This document shows, one piece after another, positions 45,456 through 56,862 of a DNA stretch of 64,000 nucleotides. The translations under genes were made by a program, and so were the position numbers. The notes under the pieces were generated by a model. The model made no database searches. It was given only the letters and a program-made list of their open reading frames with translations, and had not been told where the DNA came from. Positions within the stretch are counted from its first letter, which is position 1. The number at the start of each line of letters is the position of its first letter. The stretch is from the NCBI GenBank assembly GCA_963556695.1, contig CAUWAG010000020.1, forward strand, positions 5,022,001 to 5,086,000, given 5' to 3'. The stretch is from Anthostomella pinea (Eukaryota > Ascomycota > Sordariomycetes > Xylariales > Xylariaceae).

Positions 45456-48358
45456 TTGCTTCTTTCATGCCTGCCATCAACAAGGGATGGATTGAGATTG
45501 TACTACAGGGCTGTTAAACGTGGTGAGGTGTAGGTGCGCGGGTAGAAGCAGGATGAGATCTCATGATGTCAAGACGGGACTTGATTTTGCCAGCCGCCTC
45601 ATCACCAGATCGTGCCATGAATCAAAACATGAAGAGCGGATTTGAGGGTCATACAAGCTCTTGTCTCTGGTGGCATTTCTCTGGTTCCTACATGGAGGCT
45701 CACTCTGGTAGTGCTTGTCACCAATGCATTGAAGATAGGCTGTCGTCCCTTCTGTATCATGCCTAGTCTGTGATCTGGGTCTGGGTTTTCGACCGACTCA
45801 TTTACCATCAGTAAGCTCCTCGAACCGTCAACGGCCCCTTAGATGAAACTGGCATCATTATGAAACGTTCAGAGGGCCAAAGATCCGTGACCATCAAGAG
45901 ACCGATGAACAAGAAGGATCATTCTCCTAGACTCCTTATCGACAGCAGTGGCAGCAGCAGAACCGGCTGTAAATCCTCAGAGGGCCACCAACAATGGCTG
46001 CTGCGTTGACTTTCCCGTACGCCGTCCAGCTGATTCCCAGCCTTGTGCTACTGCACAGTTGCTTCTCGGCTGTTGCCGCCTCTTGTAAACCCGGTATTGT
46101 TTATGGGCCAACGTCAACAGCGACGAGCTCGTTATCACCTCCAGAGACTCCACGGCCCTCACTGACTTCTCAGCCTTCCAATGTGCCGTTCTCGACCTAC
46201 CCGTCCAGCCTTCCACTACCCCGGCGTTTGTCGATTGGAAATTAGTATAGCGTCGAGCTGCTGTACGTCTTCAAGAGAACCGGCGACTTGTGCTTTGATT
46301 AGCAATGTAGCCACCGTTTGGCTCAGGAGACACCGTACCTCGAAGGACGACATCCTACTGTCCCAACGGGGCAAAGTTACTCCGACCAAGTCCAAGAACA
46401 TACCTCTAACTCACCCGATGATGCCGCACGAAACTCGGGATGCCTGGAAGTGCAGCTGTTGGTGTAGATCCAAGCCGCAAAGGCAACCCCTCTGGATTTC
46501 GAACACGAGAAAACGATTTGGAAGCAACCAGGACGGCGCCAGCAGCAAAGAGCAACCGCCACTCGAAGAGTCCTCGTAGGATAGCCATCGGTGCGACCAA
46601 GCTGCAAAACAACATAGAGTGCATGCACAACGTCTGGAGCCGAGAACGGCAGAGCGAGATTATCGACTCCTGCGAAGGTAGCTTGACCAACAAGAGCGGG
46701 CGCTGCAGCATTAGACTCCGACCACTCCTTCAGTGAAGGATGATCAAGTGACGCATAGGTTGAACTTCCTCGACTACGAAAGGCCGGGGCTGTCGAAGAC
46801 AGTCACCCACGAGGAAGTGCGTGTGTTTGGACGTCGGACAAGTCACATGAGAAAATCAGGTATTCAGTCACCTGCACTGAGATCAACGATGGTTTCAGGG
46901 GTCTACTTGCCCAAATGAACCGACTGTGTGCACTTTCGCGCTTCATCACCATCTGATTGCTCTCCATCCGAGCCAGGTGCATGCTTCGAGAAAGAGCCGA
47001 CCCCCGCGATATGTCGGCGAGTGTACCGAATGGCTGTTCAGACCTGACGCTGAGGACCTGTGCCAGGAAGACCACCAGACAAGGAGACAACACCTGGACA
47101 GATCTGCTGTGACATGGACGTGTTACTCATAACATCCAACTTGTCATGTGCTATATCCGGGCATGCAATTCGTCCATGCCACGCACATCCGTGTAGATGT
47201 AGCACATCTGAGCTTAATCGAAGCTAAGGTTATAAACGTTGACTGGATTCCGGGATGCCACACCTTGAATGTTCGATGTCAACCACCTCCAGCTCCGGCC
47301 ACTGGAGATTCGGTGTTTATTGGGGGGTTGGTGGGTCAGTCAGGTGGTGGTGGCTGTCCCGGCAGCTGGTGATGGATGATGTGCAGCTGGCGGCGGACTG
47401 TGGGCTGGTGCTTGCCGCCCGACGAATCATCCGACTATACATTTGACGCCGGCACGTCTCCAAGCCAGAGTTCGAGGCAGCCTTTATTAGCGGCGCTTCG
47501 CTCACCGCCACCAAAGCGGACGACGGATGAATGCTGTCAATATGAACCTTAGTTATGGAGAATGCTGCCCCGGCGGTTGCGTTGTCCGCCTGCGTTGTCC
47601 ATGCCGTGGGCGGTGGGCGTTAGGGCAGCGCTTGCGTCCTTGCGTCGATATCGGTTTGTCTTGATTTCGCATTCACATTCACATTCCTCATTTCCTCATT
47701 CCTCAGTCATCCATCAGCAGCTTGGTTGTTGTTTTTCTGTGTTTTCCTACCAAAGCAAGAGATTGCTTGCTACTTCTCGGGAATTTTGTCACACTCGTCT
47801 TTGAGTCTGGTGTGGCTTGCCCTTTTGCTTTCCTCAACAAATCATCTGCCTCATCTGAGAACTCAAAATCGGCATCTGGCCTCCAGTTGTTGTATGTTGT
47901 GCGGATGCTGGTGCGGCTGCTGTAACTGAAGAAAGCAAAGCAAGAGCAAGAGCACGACATTGAAAGGCCAAATCCGAACTCTCCTGCGCCGTGCTGCTCT
48001 TGCCCAGTCTCGCGCTCAGGTTGCTGACCACCGAAGTGGCAGGCGACACTCGTCTATTGACGTTTGAATCCCGTGGACAGAGCTAGTTCCGGCATTGTCT
48101 CCCGACATCTTTGAAGTCAATAGATAGAGTAGGTGCCACCGCGCTCCTCCTCGGGTTCGTGTTACCTCTTGACCTCTTGGTCCTGTCGTTTGGTGCTCAA
48201 GCGCATTCTTCCCGCCGCAACACCTGTTGTTACACCATCGGCCTCAGAGGCGACAGGAACGAGATACTCGCAACGCGTACGGCAAGCACCGCAATAATAA
48301 TGACAGCCATTCCACCGTTGCCGTCGCGAATCCAATCTTCCTCCGGGCCACGGCGAAA
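45456..48358. other. Gene-poor stretch
   Basis: Only short ORFs. One at 45994-46245 (83 aa, plus) starts with a signal-peptide-like segment (LIPSLVLLHSCFSAVAA) followed by a Ser/Thr/Pro tail, and might encode a small secreted protein; support is weak. The right end carries the leader of the GPCR gene. Confidence 0.4.
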
Positions 48359-50183
48359 ATGGCTCCCCTACGGGAGTTGGTCGAATGGCTACCTGCCCCC
48401 AGCAATACCTTGATGTCGCGCCAATTCAGTCAGACCCGTGATGCGACCACCAGTTCCCAATTGCTGTCCCTGATGTGTATCTCCGTTTCGTTGGCGTCGA
48501 TCAGCGTGCTGGCCGCTCTGTATGCCTTCTATTGGTTTGTTCGGATGAGGAGAAGCTTTCGTCAAGAGTCAGTGACATCACACTGGACAAGTTACATGGG
48601 CGGAAGACTAACATAGGGTTAGCTTGATCATGCTTCTAATCCAGAGCGACATGATGAAGGCTATGTGGCTTGTTATAAACCCGATCGTGTTCTTCGCGAA
48701 CTCCTCGATAAGCTCGAATTCGACATTCTGCCAAGTCTCAGGCTTCTTCTTGACAGTCACCATCGAGGCATCCGATATCGCCGTCTTGATGATCGCAGTT
48801 CACACAGCTCTGTTCATCCTGAAACCTCAGCCTTTTGGTGGCTCGACTGGGCTGCATCCATACAGACGATATGCGTACAGTCTTTGGGCCATCATACCCA
48901 TAACACTCGCGTCAATCGTCCCCTTTACGGGGGGCAGCTTCGCAGACAATGGCACTTACTGCTATTTACCCATGCAGCCCCGGTGGTACCGAAGTGCCCT
49001 GAGCTGGATCCCCCGATACATCATCTTCGGATTCATCATCATAACCTACAGCTACCTTTACGTCCTTGTCTACACCCGAATCCGAAAATTCGGGAGGGAC
49101 CAGAGAAGGGCGAGTACTCTGAGCGATCCTTCCACGCAGAGGCGGAGGCACAAGAGTCGCAGTCTTGATGTTCCGCACACACCCCCCATACTCGACCACG
49201 GCCTGCTCGACTCACTCCGAAGCAGTCTAGCGAATAGCTGCATAGTGAAAGACCGTCAATTCTCCGCCGCTTCCACAATCAGCACTTTGCAACTAGGCGA
49301 GGGGTCGTCGACTCCGCCACGAATAGCACCGTCTCGAAGGACTTCCGTCACGTGGAACCTCGGGGGCTTCAACCAAGATGGACCAACCGATACACACGCG
49401 GAGCCGCGAGCCGAAGACGCGCCCGTGAGCCCAACGACGCAGTCTTTCGACCTCGACACGGCGCCTATCTGCGCGCCCGAGCCTGTCCACCACTCAACGA
49501 CCATGAACTCCCTCCAGTCGACGGTGCCATCGTGGAGACGCCCGCTCTCGCTCGGTGCGCACACCATCGGAAACTCGTTCCTCAACCTCGTCACCATCCT
49601 GCGGCGGGGTCCCTCACGCTCCCCCAACAGCATCAGCTCTTGCTCTTCCGTCCACCTCCCCGCCGAAGAAACCGAAGAATATATGCAGCGCTCGCGCGAG
49701 CGCATGCAGCGGCATCTGTCCCTGCTGTTCGTGTACCCGGCTATCTACATGCTAACATGGATCGCGCCGTTCGTGTCGCAAGTTCGGTTCCGCAACACGG
49801 ATGATGGCCAGCAGGCGACGCCGTTCGCGTTGCAGGTGGTCAGCATGGCGTCGCTGTGCATAGGTGCGGCGGTCGACTGCTGCTTCTTCAGCACGTGGGA
49901 GAAGCCGTGGCTGCACCTGCGCGGCGGGCTCTGGGAGGGTCTGGGCATGCGGCTCAAGATCAACCGCGGGTCAGGGGCGATCGGCGGCAGCCTGCGGAGC
50001 GGCGGCGGCCGCACGAGGGAGGAAAGGACAGTGGATGCGCGGACGGCACAGGCCCGGCGCGACCAGGAGACCTTGGATCGCCTTACCGAGGCATCGTCTG
50101 CGCGGACAAGGTCCGAGAGTAGGCCGAGGGAGTGGTGGGATGTTGTGGATCTTGAGATTGGGAGCACGGCGCATTTGGCATGA
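48359..50183 (+). CDS. Git3/Gpr1-like G-protein-coupled receptor
   Basis: Two exons (intron 48568-48616, donor GTCAGT) give 591 residues. TM1 lies at about 33-58 (SLMCISVSLASISVLAALYA), followed by VSLIMLLIQSDMMKAMW and SDIAVLMIAVHTALFIL. TM4-5 lie at about 160-220. A very long third intracellular loop (about 225-433) is rich in Ser, Pro and Arg. TM6 follows with SLLFVYPAIYMLTWIAPFV and TM7 with MASLCIGAAVDCCFFSTWEK. This layout and the C-terminal half match fungal Git3 glucose/nutrient receptors, which signal through a G-alpha subunit to cAMP at the plasma membrane. The ligand is not evident. The start at 48359 precedes TM1 and is preferred to the later in-frame ATGs. Confidence 0.88.
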
Positions 50184-50824
50184 TACCCCTTACGACAGGA
50201 CTTTTGGCACGGCACGGCACAGCACGGCGCGTAATAGGGCAATTTTGATACAGCATTCAGCATTGTGGACACGAGTGCATCTGGACAGGCGCAGACACGG
50301 ATTTCTGCGTGCTTGTCGTACACGGCGCTGGAGGCTTCATACAACGGCGGGTCGGTCCCACGAGCATCCAAGCATAGCATTGGGCGGCGTCAGGGGTTGA
50401 CTGTTCTAATATTACTTAACCAACCACGATCAGTATCTCTAATAGATAATGTCCAAGACAACGTCAATGTCAGCACCAAACGTGAAGGTTTGGTTGTCAG
50501 CACACACCGTGGGATCTGCCTCGTCTGACATCGTGCAGCCATCTTTGTTGGCTAATCCAGACTGCTGCAGTAACCCAGTCTTACGCCAAGTCGCTCGCTT
50601 ACTAGGGATCGACGTGCAATCTGCTGGCATATCGGTCTCTGCTCTTCTCACGCTACCTCCCATTCTTCCGCGTCCTGTCTCTGTCACTCTCTGTTCTCTG
50701 GTATGGTATATCCCCCTCTTTTCTCTCCCTCTTCCCACTTCCACTTCCCCCGCCCATCTCCCAATCGCTTCACTCACGAGCACCCATCCCTCCTCTGGCC
50801 CCGACCAAGTTTATACTGCTTCAT
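50184..50824. other. Convergent intergenic region
   Basis: This lies between the GPCR and the convergently transcribed amidotransferase gene. A pyrimidine-rich stretch runs at 50700-50780. No gene. Confidence 0.5.
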
Positions 50825-51704
50825 TCATTCCCGCATGAACTTCAAAAACACCTTGGCGACGGCAACGCCGTCCTGCTTGTTGGCGACGCGGCGCATGCCG
50901 TCCTGGAAGATGTCGTCGCCGATGATGCCGCCGTACTTGCGCATCTCGAGGATCTCGCGCACCATGTCCTCGGTGAACTCCGGGTGGCCCTGCACCGTGA
51001 TCATGCGCCGCGGCACGTACATGGCCTGGTTGGGGCAGATGTCCGTCTGGGCCAGGCGCGCGACGCCCGGCGGGAAGGTGAGGACGGCGTCGCGGTGCAT
51101 TTGGTGGATCGACTGCGGGTGGTGGGTTCGTTAGTGGTGGTGCGTCCAAGTCGTCGAGAAGGTCTGGTGGTAGTGGGGGGGGTTGGGAGGTGAGGGAGGG
51201 GAGATGCGAAAAGGGGGCACGAACCAGCTTGTCCATGCCAAACAGCTTCTTGCCCTCCTCAGTGAGCTCGTGGTCAACCACACTCAGCTCCCACCCGCGC
51301 GTATTCCGCCCGACCTCGGCGCCCAGCGCCCGCCCCACGATCTGGTGCCCGAAGCAGACGCCGACGACGCGGACGCGGCCGCCCTCGAGACAGCGCTTGG
51401 TGTACTGCACGAGGCGCACGATCCACTCGTCCATCTCGAAGGCGTTGTATTTCGAGCCCGTGATCAGCACGGCGTCGATTGTCTCCGGGTCCGGGTACGC
51501 CGCGGGGTCGTTGACGATGTCGTGGAACGAGAGGGTGAGCTGCGACTGCAGCGGCTGCGGCGGGTCGAGGGCCGCGCAGGCGCGCTCGAAGAGGTAGGTG
51601 AAGACGCCGCCGTAGGACTTGTACTTGGCCTGGATGCCCGGCACGGGCGTGTCGGCCTCGAGGATGGCGAGGCGGATCGGGGCGATGGTGTTTTCGGAAC
51701 CCAT
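50825..51704 (-). CDS. Class I glutamine amidotransferase-like protein
   Basis: Two exons (intron 51113-51224) give 255 residues. The catalytic triad of class I GATases is visible: nucleophile Cys117 in VVGVCFGHQIVGRALG, and His203-x-Glu205 in QGHPEF. The N-terminal LAILEADTP and the loop ITGSKYNAF fit the stand-alone fungal/plant group annotated as GMP-synthase-like or gamma-glutamyl peptidase-like. These hydrolyse a gamma-glutamyl amide bond, in some cases releasing glutamate from glutathione conjugates. An upstream in-frame ATG at 51755 would add 17 residues; I chose 51704 because family similarity begins there. High GC and clean splice sites point to an active gene. Confidence 0.9.
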
Positions 51705-51855
51705 GGTCGCGTCGGTGGGCTGTTGGGCGGTTTGGTCGGTCGCTCGCGTGGTCAATGGCCGGGTCTCTTGGCCACACTAGCCTTGTGTCCCTCGAGCAAG
51801 TTGATTGGGGACAATGATACCAGTTCAAGGTCTATATCGAGGGCGGAGAAGAAAG

Positions 51856-51876
51856 CAGAGAGAGAGAGAGAGAGAG
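51856..51876. repeat. (AG)n microsatellite
   Basis: About ten AG units about 150 bases upstream of the amidotransferase start, probably in its leader or promoter. Confidence 0.85.
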
Positions 51877-51939
51877 GTGGAGATAACAAGAATGTCGAAA
51901 GGAAAGAGAAGTCAACACTTGTCGATCTTGATTAGTTAG

Positions 51940-54900
51940 TTAGGGAGGTAGTAGCAACGGAATGACACGCGCTCGCGTTGGCTCTTTATCTTTGCCGGTC
52001 GGATCCCTATTGCGCCAATCAATGACAGTAGGAAATGAGTTATTCGCATGAGACGAATGCGAAGTGAGTCGACAGAAAACCAGATCCAACACGACTCAAA
52101 AAGAACACAGACCCCCTCCTGCCCCTCATCCCTCATCGTGGGCCAGGGACTAGCGGCGGCGTACCACGGACGGTCCCCGATAGGGGTCCTGCTATGAGGT
52201 ACATGTGAAGAGGCCGGGCCTGCAGCCGCCTGCATCGCCTGAGATAACGGTAACAGTGAATGGATGGTACAGACGGGAGTGTGCGGGAAGAGGAGGACTT
52301 CTCTCTTCGCTGGTCCTCGGCGTCGATGCCGACTTGGTCGGGATTGGAATGCGATCAAGATAGGCAGAATCTCAGGCGGTGAGCCAGTCCGTCATAGGTG
52401 AAAAGGCGCCGCAAACGCCCCAAAGCACAGCTGCGGCTCAGTGGCTGGAATGTAACGTCTGATTCGCTGGGACGCCTAGCTCTTACGCCCCCAGTTACGC
52501 CCCCTATCAACACCAAACCCCCAGGTTGGCTACAGCGACAGAGGCCGCGATAGTATCACGCAACCCCAAGGTATTTGTCTCAAAGATTGGTGATTCCTGC
52601 GGCAACTGACATACCGGGAATAGAGTGTGGCACATGCCGTACCGTCGCATACGAACTCATTCTTCGTCCCGAGTCTTGACAGCGGAGGCCTGCGTGATAA
52701 AGACCAAAGTTCTGCGTCTGTGACGAATCGCTGGAGAGCGTGTTGTCAAGGATCGATCAAGTGGCCAAGCGCAGCTTGCAATCAGTATCCAATTCGCCGA
52801 GGGAAATGCGCTCGCATAGGTGGTATTCGGGGAACAGGCCCAGACCATGGAGCGCCGACGTCCATCTGAAAGATGGGCAAGAGTCCGCGAACATGGGAGT
52901 GCTCTCCCTTGCCAGTACCCACTCGAAACGTCTCCACTCGGCTTCGACGAGCAGCCGAGAAGTGCAACAAAGGTTCCGTGCTGGCCATGCGATGCTACCC
53001 TTGCTCTGGGGAATACATCCCATGCTTCGTGGGCAGGCCTGTTCGTGGGGTTTGGGATCTGACACTGGCACCTTTCTCATTAGATTGAAGACCGGCCTTG
53101 GTCCCTGACCGGCATCTGGCCTGCGGCTGTGATTGGCATGACACGACCTACAGTCTGACCCCAAGACTGCCTCCTGTGGACAGTTGGCTGACCCCATCAT
53201 GTAGGTCGCTTATGCTGTCATCACGCTGTAAGAAGTCTTTTGTCGAACCCCTGCGCAAGGTCCTACGGCTATGTTGCAGCCAGTCCTATGCCCGAGCGGC
53301 GTCAGACTATCCGTCTGGATATCTGTACAGATATGCTGCTTGTGGACTAGGGTTACAGTGATGTTGATTGGAAGCCCTTCGTTGATGAACGGACGCTCGT
53401 CCCGAAGCTGGAAAGGGCGAGATGAGATCATGTCTTGGAGGAAAATGTCAGATGCCGCTCGGTCCACCATCTTGGTCGAGGCTTACCTTACGGAAGCTTG
53501 ACATTGGTGTGGTGCGAATTCGTACCATGCTTGAGGTATCATCAGCAGCTATGCCCCATCCACCACGGTTTCTGGCCTTATAAGGCTACGGGGGACCAGT
53601 GGTACCGCGGGACCATCCAAGTCTGGCAGTGCCGATGAGTAAGCAAATCGCGGTCTTCCCAGCTTGAACGTGAGCTCGCAAATATATATATATATGTGAC
53701 AAGTGAAGATTGCTGACAGGAGCACACTCACTCTTTGCGTGACTGTATGGCTAGTAGTCCAATGTTGGGATCTGCTACATCTCCAACCATGATTGCGACG
53801 ATTTTAGCCAGCCATGATGCCGCGGGCTTCGCAGCGATAGTCTGCATGGGACTCGCAGGGAGGCAACTTGAACAAGTATTGTGTCCATGCTGCTGAAAGC
53901 GTACCACGTCTAACGTAGATCTTGGGACTTGGCGGTATCAAGGACTCTGGCAAGGACGTGCCCAGTATGGTAAATGAATACAGTATCATGCCGTTCTTCC
54001 CGTAAAGTGCACAATATCGTTGAGGGTACCGATATCCGGAATGTTACTCCGCTGCTCAAGTCGACTTGGATAGTGTTGGCTATCGAAGTCGTGGACTCTT
54101 GAGCCGAGCATGATTAAGACTCTACCAAGCAAGTCCGATTAAATGAGACACGTGTCGTGGATCTTTGACTACATCGTGATTGCCCTGTCGGGTGGGATGC
54201 GTGGAAGTCACTCGTCCATCCCACAGCTGTCAGTCGCGCAAATGCACGAATATACCATCGAGGCATTAGCCGCCTACTACCACTTGCATGGAGGCTTCGC
54301 GTCTTGTTGCTATGCCTTGACGCGCCCTTCACCGTCCAGCATTTTGACATTATATCGTAAAATGGCAGATACGCACCGGAGTTGAGGTCCAAACTTTGGT
54401 CCCGAGCTACTTAGCGGGTGTGCTGGGAGCTGCAGCAGAGGATACCTTATCGAGTCAGATGTCCGGTTCTATGTCTTGTGTTCAAAGCCGCGAAAAGTGA
54501 GAAAGAAACCGTTCTTGTCCGATTCGCGTTCAGATACGTTCAATATCATGCGTCTGCGCTGAGGTCGGTAACTTGGTGTTCAGCATGGTTTTGATATAGC
54601 TGTTGACGCTGGCAGTATGCGCCACTCGAGAAGGATGATTCAACAGATGAGAATTCAAGTATTGTCTTTTGTGTCCCAGGCGGAACGAAACGGGCGTGGT
54701 GAACCGGTACCGATGCCGGACTGATCGAAAGACGTGCCGATCCACACATCAGCCCACGTCGCCGGGCGGCGAATCTGGTGGATTATCTGATGACTTCCAC
54801 CGCACCCTATCGGCCCCGTCCGGTACTCATTCAAAAGAAAAATGCTGAGGTCGTTCATCGCTACATGTCTCGCCTGCTTTCCGTGTTTGGTGGCCTGAAT

Positions 54901-55868
54901 AGCTGAAAGCAAGGTGGCTGTGGGCAATACAGCAGTCCCAATGTCAGCAAACTCTCAGGCACATCGACTACACAGCTTCAAACGGACGGAGTCGAATGGT
55001 AACGATCAAATCAAAATTAAATCAGAGTGACCTTCTGCCACTGGTTCCGGACTATACCACGGCATGAAGGTGATTGTTGTGCTGGCTGTCAGAAACGTCG
55101 ATTGTTGATGCATGTAGGGAGGGAGTTGAGAGGACGGCTGGACGGTCAGACGGTATGGTGAGGGCCGGAGATAAAGACAGTGCTGATAGGACTGTGCGAG
55201 TCTTGATAAGTACACTGTATGACGGTGGCTGCATCGTAGGCAGCGTTGGCAGCCTGTTGACGACCCATCGAGTCAGTCATGACAACGACCAACATCTGCC
55301 TTTTCATCACCCTGAAAAGCCACGTCCGATGCAACATCTACTTACAGAGCTTCAATACAGAGCATCCTATCAACCTAACTCTACTACCCCTAAGACCACC
55401 AGTCTTCCGTGACGGCCAGAAGCCCACGGGTAACTTTAGCTTCATCATCATCACAATCTTGCATCCTGACTCGGCCCATCCCAGCCCAGTCGGCTCATGC
55501 CGGGTGCATTGATTGGCCAACTTATAAATCGACCCAGTCGTGTACTCGACTTTGCGTGAGAGGTTGGCACAGGGCTAGCTGACTGCCGGATTGAGCCGCA
55601 AAGCAACACACCGCCGTGCTCAGCCGTATATTCCAGCCAGGATCGACATACGACGCCAATACGTCTCACCACCCAACGTTCTTCATTCGACAACACCTTA
55701 CGATCTCAAGGTCAGAGCCCGGGGGAGTCTATCGAAGGATATCCGAAGCACAGTCGCAGTCACTTCGTACAAAACACGGCCAACTGCCACCTATTACTTC
55801 AGAAGCTTGTACTCGACAACGTGTTTTTGTATCCTTCGTTTCATTATACGTCTTTGCATATTTCACCC
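51940..55868. other. Gene-poor stretch with possible decayed minus-strand locus
   Basis: No intact gene. Between about 55000 and 52650 several minus-strand frames look protein-like in succession (54927-54655, MNDLSIFLLNEYRTGPIGCG; 54392-54114; 53989-53804; 53470-53210, MISSRPFQLRDERPFINEGL; 53200-52757). They are separated by stops and frame changes, as expected for a degraded gene. I could not identify it. Confidence 0.35.
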
Positions 55869-56862
55869 ATGTCGCACGTCATGGCGTTAGCCTCAGCTTC
55901 GATAGATTCCCTCCCAAACGAGGTATGCAACCATATTGCTCATGGCGACGCCTCGATTTACTAACAAACCGGATAGGTCCTCATCCAAGCGCTCAGCTCT
56001 TTCTCGACTCGCTCGCTGCTGCCGTATGCTGGTGTTTGCCGACGTTTCCGTGGACTCGTTGGCCGTCTTCACTATTACCGCCTTGTTGAGGCTACTGTGC
56101 TCCAGGACCATGAGGTGATTCTCGAGTCCTATCATCCAAGCAACAAGATCTCGACCCCATCTCTGTTATGTGCCTTCCTTGGCACAGATGGTCTGTCGGA
56201 AGCTGGCGAGGATGCGAGCCTTGAACAACTAAACCGCCTCTACACGCGGTTTCGACCGTACGTCAGCGATGATTACAGACGGCCGCGTTCTCGATGGCCT
56301 ACCCTCGAGGTTCATGAGGGTACACAGGAGCCACAGGTCGAGGTACCATCTCACGATGTCAACCTTGAATCAGGCGAGCTCTTCTCACAGCTCTGCACCC
56401 TCACCAATATGGTCAAGGTAGGACCGCGGCGGGGCTTGTTTCTAAGTATAGCCAACATCAGCGACGGGGTGATCCGCATCTGGCGTGACTGGCTCCAGAA
56501 CGAGGCTGCCAAGTCAACAGCAGTGCAGCAGCAGCAAGCGAGTCCGAGTTTGGATGATTCGTCCATGTTGTGGACTGACTCATCCAAGAACGTCGGGCTT
56601 AGGTTCCGCGTCGTCAACAATGGCAATGGCCAGGCCCCCATACTCATCGGCCCAAACGACGAGTTGCCTGTATCTTATACGTTGGAGTACCAAGGTATGT
56701 CTATGAGTCCAAGATCCCATATTTCAATGGCCATCTCCCCGGCACTAACTGTTCGTTACAGAGTTGATCATCCGGACGAACCAGTTGGTTCTCAGTCTAG
56801 AGACCTCCAAGGCTCATCAAGTCAATCACGCAGGTAAAGCACTCGTCATTGCTTCTATGTGA
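55869..56862 (+). CDS. F-box domain protein
   Basis: Three exons (introns 55923-55976 and 56695-56761) give 290 residues. The F-box spans the first junction: IDSLPNE then VLIQALSSFSTRSLLPYAGV and CRRFRGLV (about 12-50). It continues with HYYRLVEATVLQDHEVILES, as in a group of fungal F-box proteins with a beta-rich C-terminal part (LRFRVVNNGNGQAPILIGPN). F-box proteins recruit substrates to SCF ubiquitin ligases through Skp1. The C-terminus is uncertain: a potential donor (CAG/GTAAAG) at about 56833 could lead to another exon in place of the stop at 56860. Confidence 0.75.

Noticed and set aside
42000..47000. Ribosomal-peptide biosynthetic cluster around the tyrosinase
   Set aside because: No DUF3328 protein, precursor gene or transporter could be recognised nearby; only the tyrosinase leader hints at it, so it is kept as a single-gene observation.
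51183..51935. 250-aa plus-strand ORF opposite the amidotransferase
   Set aside because: It is the shadow of the GC-rich amidotransferase exon and intron; it shows no domain.
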